A stretch of 10,916 nt of DNA from Pseudomonadota bacterium (GTDB taxonomy: Bacteria > Pseudomonadota > Gammaproteobacteria > Burkholderiales > Burkholderiaceae). A program made the position numbers and the translations under genes. The DNA lies in assembly GCA_029777935.1 (NCBI GenBank), contig JAKORH010000211.1, forward strand, positions 1 through 10,916, given 5' to 3'. Shown here in pieces: positions 7,180-10,916 of the stretch. The stretch's first letter is position 1; every line of letters starts with the position of its first letter. Under the pieces are notes generated by a model, which was given only the letters and a program-made list of their open reading frames with translations, was not told the origin of the DNA and searched no databases.

Positions 7180-7193
7180 TTGAGATCGGTCAA
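7180..7193 (-). promoter_or_regulatory. Second FNR box over the predicted fnr start site (possible autorepression)
   Basis: TTGAC-CGAT-CTCAA on the minus strand keeps the TTGA-N6-TCAA core. Its centre (7186.5) falls about 4 nt after the predicted fnr start site at 7190 and 22 nt before the fnr ATG, where a bound FNR dimer would block RNA polymerase. E. coli fnr is known to be autorepressed. Confidence 0.6.
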
Positions 7194-7196
7194 ACC

Positions 7197-7238
7197 ATTC
7201 TCTGCCTGTCACCACCCCGGATCATTGATCCAGGTCAA
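7197..7238 (-). promoter_or_regulatory. FNR-type class II promoter of fnr
   Basis: TTGAC-CTGG-ATCAA on the minus strand (7238-7225) is one base from consensus and lies in the last five codons of copA, directly before its TGA stop. GAGAAT (7202-7197), four of six -10 bases, starts 30 nt from the box centre. The predicted start site is 7190, leaving a 26-nt leader. The gene may also receive read-through from copA, 57 nt upstream. Confidence 0.65.
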
Positions 7239-9519
7239 GCGTACCGAGCCGCAGTGCATTGGCGACGACCGAGACCGAGGACAGGCTCATCGCGAGCGCC
7301 GCGATCATCGGGCTGAGCAGCAACCCCGTCAGCGGGTAGAGCACCCCGGCGGCGATCGGCACGCCGAGCGCGTTGTAGAGGAATGCGAAGCCGAGGTTCT
7401 GTCGCATGTTCCGGACCGTCGCGTGCGAGATCGCCCGCGCCCGGACGATGCCGCGCAGGTCGCCCCGGACGAGGGTCACCTGGGCGCTCGACATCGCGAC
7501 ATCGGTGCCGGTGCCCATCGCGATACCGACGTCGGCGCCCGCGAGCGCCGGCGCGTCGTTGATCCCGTCGCCCGCCATGGCGACGCCGCGGCCCTCGGCC
7601 TTCAGGCGCTGCACGAGTTCGATCTTCTCCTTCGGGCGCATTTCGCCGTGCACCTCGTCGATCCGCAGGCGTTGCGCGACGGCATTCGCCGTGGCGACGC
7701 CATCGCCGGTGGCCATCACGATGCGCAGGCCCGCGGCGTGCAGCGCATCGATGGCCGCGGGCGTCGTCGCCTTGAGGGGATCCGCGACCGCGAGCAGGCC
7801 CGCGAGCGCGCCGTCGAGTGCCACGAACATCACGCTCGCGGCCTCGCGCCGCAGCGCCTCGGCCTGCGGCACGAGCGCCGAGACGTCGATGCCGAGCTGC
7901 TGCACCAGCGCGGTGTTGCCGATGGCGATGCTTCGGCCCGCAACCTGTCCGCGGACGCCCATGCCGGTCGAGGACTCGAAGCTCTCGTGCTTGTCGAGCG
8001 ACAGGCCCCGGCGCCGCGCCTCGGCAACGATCGCATCGGCGAGGGGGTGTTCGCTCGCCTGGTCGAGGCTCGCGGCGATGCGCAGCAACTCATCCGCATT
8101 CGTGCCAGGCGCGGGGATCGCCGCGCGAAACGCGGGCCGACCTTCCGTGAGCGTGCCCGTCTTGTCGACGATCAGCGTGTCGACGCGTCGCAGCCGCTCG
8201 ATCGCCTCGGCATCGCGGAACAGCACGCCCACGTGCGCGGCGCGCCCGGTGGCCACCATGATCGACATCGGCGTTGCGAGCCCGAGGGCGCAGGGGCAGG
8301 CGATGATCAGCACTGACACGGCATTCAGCACCGCGAAAGTCCAGGCCGGGTCGGGGCCGATGAGACCCCAGGTCACGAACGTCGCGATCGCGACCGCGAA
8401 CACCGCGAGCACGAACCAGAACGACACCTTGTCCGCGAGGCGTTGCATCGGCGCGCGCGAACGCTGCGCCTGCGCGACGAGCTGCACGATCTGCGCGAGA
8501 ACCGTGGCCGAGCCGACCTTGGCCGCGCGCATCACGAGGCTGCCGCTGCCGTTCAGCGTCGCGCCGATCACCTCTGCGCCCACGGTCTTCTCGACCGGCA
8601 CGGGCTCACCCGTCAGCATCGATTCATCGACGTTCGAGCGGCCCTCGAGCACGATGCCGTCGACCGGCACCTTCTCGCCCGGCCGCACGCGCAGCCGGTC
8701 ACCGACGTGCACGTGCGAGAGATCGATGTCTTCCTCGGTGCCGTCATCGCGCAGCCGCCGCGCGGTCTTCGGCGCGAGGCGCAGCAGCGCCTTGATGGCG
8801 GCCGATGTCTTCGAGCGCGCCCGCAGTTCGAGCAGTTGTCCGAGCAGCGTCAGCGAGACGATGACGGCCGCGGCTTCGAAGTACACGCCGACCCGGCCGT
8901 GTTCGTGAAAGGTCGGCGGAAAGAGCGCGGGCGCCACGGTCGCGACGAGGCTGTAACCCCATGCCGCCGCGACGCCGACGCCGATCAGCGTCCACATGTT
9001 CGGGCTGCGGTTCGCGATCGACTGCACGCAGCGTTCGAGGATCGGCCAGCCGGCCCACAGCACGACGGGCGCGCTGAGCGCGAGTTCGAGCCAGGTGCGG
9101 GCATCGGCCGGGAGCCAGCCGAAACGATGGCCGAACATCGCGAGGACGAACACGACGAGCGTGAGCGGAAGCGTGAAGGCGAAGCGGCGCGTGAAATCGC
9201 GCAGTTCCGGATTCTCCTCGTCGTCGAGGCCCGGAATTTCCGGCTCGAGCGCCATGCCGCATTTCGGACAGGTGCCGGGACCGGCCTGCCGGACCTCCGG
9301 GTGCATCGGGCAGGTGTAGGTCGTTCCGGCAGGCACGGCTTCGGCTGGCTTGTCCGCCGGGGAGAGGTATTTCTGCGGATCGGCGATGAAGCGCTCGCGG
9401 CAGCGCGCGCCGCAGAAATGCCAGGTCGTGCCGGCATGCTCCGCGTGGTGCGGAGTCTTCTGCGGGTCGACCTTCATGCCGCAGACGGGATCGGTGTGTT
9501 GCTGGCAGCAATGATTCAT
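7222..9519 (-). CDS. copA: Cu(I)-translocating P1B-type ATPase with YHS and heavy-metal-binding N-terminal domains
   Basis: The protein has 765 aa. It is an inner-membrane pump that should export Cu(I) from the cytoplasm at the cost of ATP. N-terminal YHS-type domain: DPVCGMKV to DPQKYL, residues 10-52, with Cys36 and Cys40. A second metal-binding motif, [21 protein letters not shown], follows at 68-93. Then come the actuator TGEP (303-306), the membrane motif CPC (408-410), phosphorylation Asp452 in [15 protein letters not shown] with His491, and the hinge GDGINDAP (650-657). The Cu(I) subgroup marks are complete: CPC, YN-x4-P (715-721) in TM7 and M-xx-SS (744-748) in TM8. There is no GMTCxxC HMA domain. 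The ATG at 9519 overlaps the stop of the merR-like gene (ATGA) and has GAGGA just upstream. Symbol copA reflects the motif-based function. Confidence 0.93.
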   Translation of the reverse strand: MNHCCQQHTDPVCGMKVDPQKTPHHAEHAGTTWHFCGARCRERFIADPQKYLSPADKPAEAVPAGTTYTCPMHPEVRQAGPGTCPKCGMALEPEIPGLDDEENPELRDFTRRFAFTLPLTLVVFVLAMFGHRFGWLPADARTWLELALSAPVVLWAGWPILERCVQSIANRSPNMWTLIGVGVAAAWGYSLVATVAPALFPPTFHEHGRVGVYFEAAAVIVSLTLLGQLLELRARSKTSAAIKALLRLAPKTARRLRDDGTEEDIDLSHVHVGDRLRVRPGEKVPVDGIVLEGRSNVDESMLTGEPVPVEKTVGAEVIGATLNGSGSLVMRAAKVGSATVLAQIVQLVAQAQRSRAPMQRLADKVSFWFVLAVFAVAIATFVTWGLIGPDPAWTFAVLNAVSVLIIACPCALGLATPMSIMVATGRAAHVGVLFRDAEAIERLRRVDTLIVDKTGTLTEGRPAFRAAIPAPGTNADELLRIAASLDQASEHPLADAIVAEARRRGLSLDKHESFESSTGMGVRGQVAGRSIAIGNTALVQQLGIDVSALVPQAEALRREAASVMFVALDGALAGLLAVADPLKATTPAAIDALHAAGLRIVMATGDGVATANAVAQRLRIDEVHGEMRPKEKIELVQRLKAEGRGVAMAGDGINDAPALAGADVGIAMGTGTDVAMSSAQVTLVRGDLRGIVRARAISHATVRNMRQNLGFAFLYNALGVPIAAGVLYPLTGLLLSPMIAALAMSLSSVSVVANALRLGTLDLDQ

Positions 9520-9914
9520 GATTCCTCACCGGAGAGGGCAGCCAGGATCGGGCACTGCGCCAGATCGCCGTGGCCGGGACAGGCGTCGACCAGCGCGCGC
9601 AGGCCGTCCCGCACGCGTACGAGATCGGCGAGCTTGTGCTCGACGTCCGCGAGTTTCCCGCTCGCGGCCCGTTTCACGCCCGCCATGTTCCGGCCGCGGC
9701 GCGCGGTGAGCGCGAGCAGGTCGCGGATCTCCTCGAGCGTGAAACCGAGCGCCTTGGCGCGGCGGATGAACCGCAGTCGCGCGCGATCGCCTTCGTCGTA
9801 GCTCCGGTAGCCGGAGGGCCGGCGCCGCGGCGTGGGCAGGATGCCGTGGCGCTCGTAATAGCGCACCGTGTCGATCGGCACGCCGGTCGATTTCGCGAGT
9901 TCACCGATTTTCAT
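9516..9914 (-). CDS. MerR-family metal-responsive regulator, CueR-like
   Basis: The protein has 132 aa. The winged-helix N-terminus ([26 protein letters not shown] to about residue 70, with the GYRSYD wing) is typical of MerR metal regulators, and a dimerisation helix follows at about 80-110. The metal loop has Cys112 and Cys121 ([14 protein letters not shown]), close to CueR Cys112 and Cys120 (ACPGDDSADCPII) but one residue longer. At position 77, where CueR has Ser and divalent sensors have Cys, this protein has Met (RNMAGVKR aligned with RHSADVKR). With the downstream Cu(I) pump, copper sensing is likely, but silver, gold or another metal is possible. It is the first gene of the operon with copA. 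The ATG at 9914 has no SD, and the predicted start site is at this codon. Confidence 0.9.
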   Translation of the reverse strand: MKIGELAKSTGVPIDTVRYYERHGILPTPRRRPSGYRSYDEGDRARLRFIRRAKALGFTLEEIRDLLALTARRGRNMAGVKRAASGKLADVEHKLADLVRVRDGLRALVDACPGHGDLAQCPILAALSGEES

Positions 9915-9920
9915 GGCGCC

Positions 9921-9952
9921 AGTATGCACTCTGGAGTCAAGTCCAGAGTCAA
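9921..9952 (-). promoter_or_regulatory. MerR-type operator-promoter of the copper operon
   Basis: On the minus strand a -35 TTGACT (9952-9947) and a -10 CATACT (9926-9921) are separated by 20 bp, the over-long spacing that MerR proteins correct by untwisting DNA. Between and overlapping them is a perfect dyad, ACTCTGGA-N6-TCCAGAGT (9928-9949). It should control the merR-like gene and copA together. The predicted start site is about 9914, the A of the ATG. Confidence 0.8.
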
Positions 9953-9957
9953 GCCGT

Positions 9958-10031
9958 GGTGCCGGGGTTCCGGTTGTTCGGTTATTGGGGCATTCGCCCG
10001 CCAATAACCGAACACCCGAAACCCCGGCACC
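9958..10031. repeat. Long imperfect palindrome, copy 1
   Basis: Two 31-nt arms (9958-9988 and 10001-10031) are inverted repeats with about two mismatches around a 12-nt centre that can itself pair (GGGC-ATTC-GCCC). The arm opens GGTGCCGGGGTT and closes GTTCGGTTATTGG. It lies between the divergent promoters of the MerR-like gene and the small membrane gene. There is no T-run, so a classical terminator is unlikely. A closely related sequence occurs at 10876-10916, which points to a dispersed REP-, REPIN- or MITE-like element. Confidence 0.85.
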
Positions 10032-10034
10032 CGC

Positions 10035-10040
10035 TATACT
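10035..10040 (+). promoter_or_regulatory. -10-like element upstream of the small membrane protein gene
   Basis: TATACT starts 4 nt after palindrome copy 1 and 18 nt before the ATG at 10053. I see no good -35; that position falls inside the palindrome's right arm. The predicted start site would be near 10047, giving a leader of only about 6 nt. Confidence 0.4.
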
Positions 10041-10052
10041 CCGGGCGTAACC

Positions 10053-10250
10053 ATGGTCGGCTTCCTGCTCTGGCTGCTGCTGCTCGTCCTGTGCTGGCCG
10101 CTGGCACTCGCGGCGCTCATTCTATATCCGCTCGTCTGGATCATCCTGCTGCCGTTTCGGCTGCTCGGCATCGCGGTGTCCGGAATATTCGAGCTGCTGA
10201 AGTCGCTCATCCTGCTGCCCGCGCGCGTGCTGCGCGGCCGGCCGGTGTGA
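10053..10250 (+). CDS. Small hydrophobic membrane protein, unknown function
   Basis: The predicted protein has 65 aa and is almost wholly hydrophobic from residue 2 to about 55: FLLWLLLLVLCWPLALAALILYPLVWIILLPFRLLGIA and onward. That is enough for two membrane helices with a turn near LYP or LPFR, and it ends in a basic tail (ARVLRGRPV) that should stay in the cytoplasm. I do not recognise a named family. It is convergent with lptM (11-nt gap) and starts 21 nt after palindrome copy 1. No SD is evident. Being intergenic to everything else and having a strong hydrophobic pattern argue that it is real, but it could be misannotated. Confidence 0.65.
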   Translation: MVGFLLWLLLLVLCWPLALAALILYPLVWIILLPFRLLGIAVSGIFELLKSLILLPARVLRGRPV

Positions 10251-10261
10251 GCGGCGGAAGG

Positions 10262-10438
10262 TCAGGGCGGCGGGGCCGGGGTCGTGGGCGGCTTCTTTCC
10301 GTCCTTGTCGTCCGGAGGCTGCGCCGGTGTCGAGGCGGGGCGTACGACCACATTGCCGCCCGGCTCGGGCAGGTAGAGCGGCCCTTTCTGGCCGCAGGCG
10401 GACAGCAGCAGGAGTGCCGCGATCAGCGCGCCGCGCAT
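10262..10438 (-). CDS. lptM: LptM-like small outer-membrane lipoprotein (YifL family)
   Basis: The protein has 58 aa. A short hydrophobic signal (MRGALIAALLL) leads to the lipobox LSAC with the lipidated Cys15, followed by the family signature CGQKGPLYLPEP (E. coli YifL: CGLKGPLYFP). A disordered Pro-, Lys- and Asp-rich tail follows. LptM assists assembly of the LptD-LptE lipopolysaccharide translocon in the outer membrane. The ATG at 10438 overlaps the stop of the preceding membrane-protein gene (TGATG). This family usually neighbours lysA or dapF; here its partner is a membrane protein of unknown role. Confidence 0.88.
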   Translation of the reverse strand: MRGALIAALLLLSACGQKGPLYLPEPGGNVVVRPASTPAQPPDDKDGKKPPTTPAPPP

Positions 10439-10854
10439 CACGTGTACATCGTCCGCCGGTCGCGAAGGGCGATCCAGCCGCGAGCGATCCGGTAGACGAC
10501 CCAGACGGCGACGACCAGCGCCGCGAGGAAGAACGTCAGGATGCCGAGGCCGAGCGCCAGCACGAGTGGCGCCGACACGATACCCGCCACGACGATCCAC
10601 AGGAGCGCAAACCAGAAAGTGCGTATTTGCCAGCGGAAGTGGGATTCGAGCCAGGTGCCGCGCGCATCGGACTGGCGCAGGTAGTTCATGATCACCGCGA
10701 TGATCGAAGGCAGCCCGAACACGAAGCTGCCGACCACGGTCGCGGGGCCCGTGACGCCGATCAGCACTGACAGGGTGTGCAGGGCGTAGATGATGTTCGT
10801 GTAGGTGACGAGGCCGGGGTCGACACCGGTCGTCGGCTGGGTTGTCTCGTTCAT
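10438..10854 (-). CDS. Four-helix integral membrane protein, DUF4870-like, unknown function
   Basis: The protein has 138 aa. After a polar N-terminus (NETTQPTTGVDPG), four hydrophobic stretches lie at about 17-34, 38-57, 78-100 and 101-121. Between helices 2 and 3 is a conserved-looking loop ending SHFRWQIRTFW (71-81), and the protein ends with basic RGWIALRDRRTMYT. This architecture, with a histidine and aromatic loop before the second helix pair, resembles small DUF4870-type proteins, but I assign it from general appearance only. The ATG at 10854 has GGAG 5 nt upstream, which decides against an in-frame start at 10875. It is translationally coupled to lptM. Confidence 0.8.
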   Translation of the reverse strand: MNETTQPTTGVDPGLVTYTNIIYALHTLSVLIGVTGPATVVGSFVFGLPSIIAVIMNYLRQSDARGTWLESHFRWQIRTFWFALLWIVVAGIVSAPLVLALGLGILTFFLAALVVAVWVVYRIARGWIALRDRRTMYT

Positions 10855-10875
10855 CGGCGCTCCTCGACGAGGCAT

Positions 10876-10916
10876 GGTGCCGGGCTTTCGGTTGTTCGGT
10901 TATTGGGGCTTCGCCC
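10876..10916. repeat. Palindromic repeat, copy 2 (left arm and centre, cut by window end)
   Basis: The last 41 nt match the left arm and centre of copy 1 with about three substitutions and one 1-nt deletion. They share GGTGCCGGG, then TTCGGTTATTGGGGC and TTCGCCC. The right arm would lie beyond the window. It sits 21 nt upstream of the ATG at 10854, so both copies are next to gene starts and bracket an ~840-bp block. Confidence 0.8.

Noticed and set aside
7165..7215. GTG start extending Fnr by 17 residues
   Set aside because: It would cover the second FNR box and precede the predicted start site; the ATG at 7164 leaves the Cys cluster at the usual distance from the N-terminus.
7222..9519. The ATPase as CcoI, the copper pump for cbb3 oxidase assembly, suggested by the neighbouring fnr
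   Set aside because: No ccoNOPGHS genes are present, and it is translationally coupled to a metal-responsive MerR regulator with an operator, as in copper detoxification.
9958..10031. Palindrome as a rho-independent terminator
   Set aside because: No T-run on either side; it lies between divergent gene starts, not at gene ends; and it recurs at 10876.
1..10916. CRISPR arrays, tRNA or rRNA genes, phage or defence systems
   Set aside because: No regularly spaced repeats, no clover-leaf or rRNA sequence, and no defence-type proteins were seen; every long frame is explained by metabolic, regulatory or envelope genes.

Overview
The window is about 10.9 kb of high-GC DNA. The gene set (fabA-fabB, ubiD, ubiT/ubiU/ubiV, an Fnr/Anr-type regulator, lptM) points to a gammaproteobacterium able to grow without oxygen, probably by nitrate respiration. 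I cannot name the genus. Almost all genes are on the minus strand.

Layout. 1-534 (minus): the first ~141 codons of a NarK nitrate/nitrite transporter, joined in frame to what looks like the C-terminal tail of an IS91-type transposase, and open at the window edge. 535-778: gene-free, with an FNR-type promoter for narK and a divergent promoter, Shine-Dalgarno (SD) and ATG that lead into no recognisable gene. 779-4010 (minus): ubiD, fabA, fabB. 4109-4636 (plus): ubiT. 4539-6436 (minus): ubiU-ubiV, with ubiV convergent on ubiT and overlapping it. 6481-7164 (minus): an Fnr/Anr-type [4Fe-4S] oxygen-sensing regulator. 7222-9914 (minus): a CueR-like MerR regulator and a Cu(I)-exporting P1B-ATPase, overlapping by 4 nt. 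9958-10031: a long imperfect palindrome. 10053-10250 (plus): a small hydrophobic protein. 10262-10854 (minus): a four-helix membrane protein translationally coupled to lptM. 10876-10916: a second copy of the palindrome, cut by the window end.

How the parts fit. A by-eye search for the FNR core TTGA-N6-TCAA found five matches in the whole window. All lie just upstream of, or at, the 5' ends of fabA, ubiT, ubiU and fnr (two at fnr). A weaker site precedes narK. In several cases a -10-like hexamer lies exactly where a class II FNR promoter (box at -41.5) needs it. The regulator and its likely targets therefore sit together. The targets share a theme: oxygen-independent replacements for oxygen-requiring biosynthesis (UbiT/U/V for ubiquinone hydroxylation, FabA/FabB for unsaturated fatty acids) plus nitrate uptake. 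This anaerobic switch, above all FNR control of fabAB, is the most interesting inference. Also notable are several promoters whose predicted start sites lie at or within a few nt of the start codon (possible leaderless mRNAs), the broken narK, an unusual metal-site residue in the MerR protein, and the paired palindromes.
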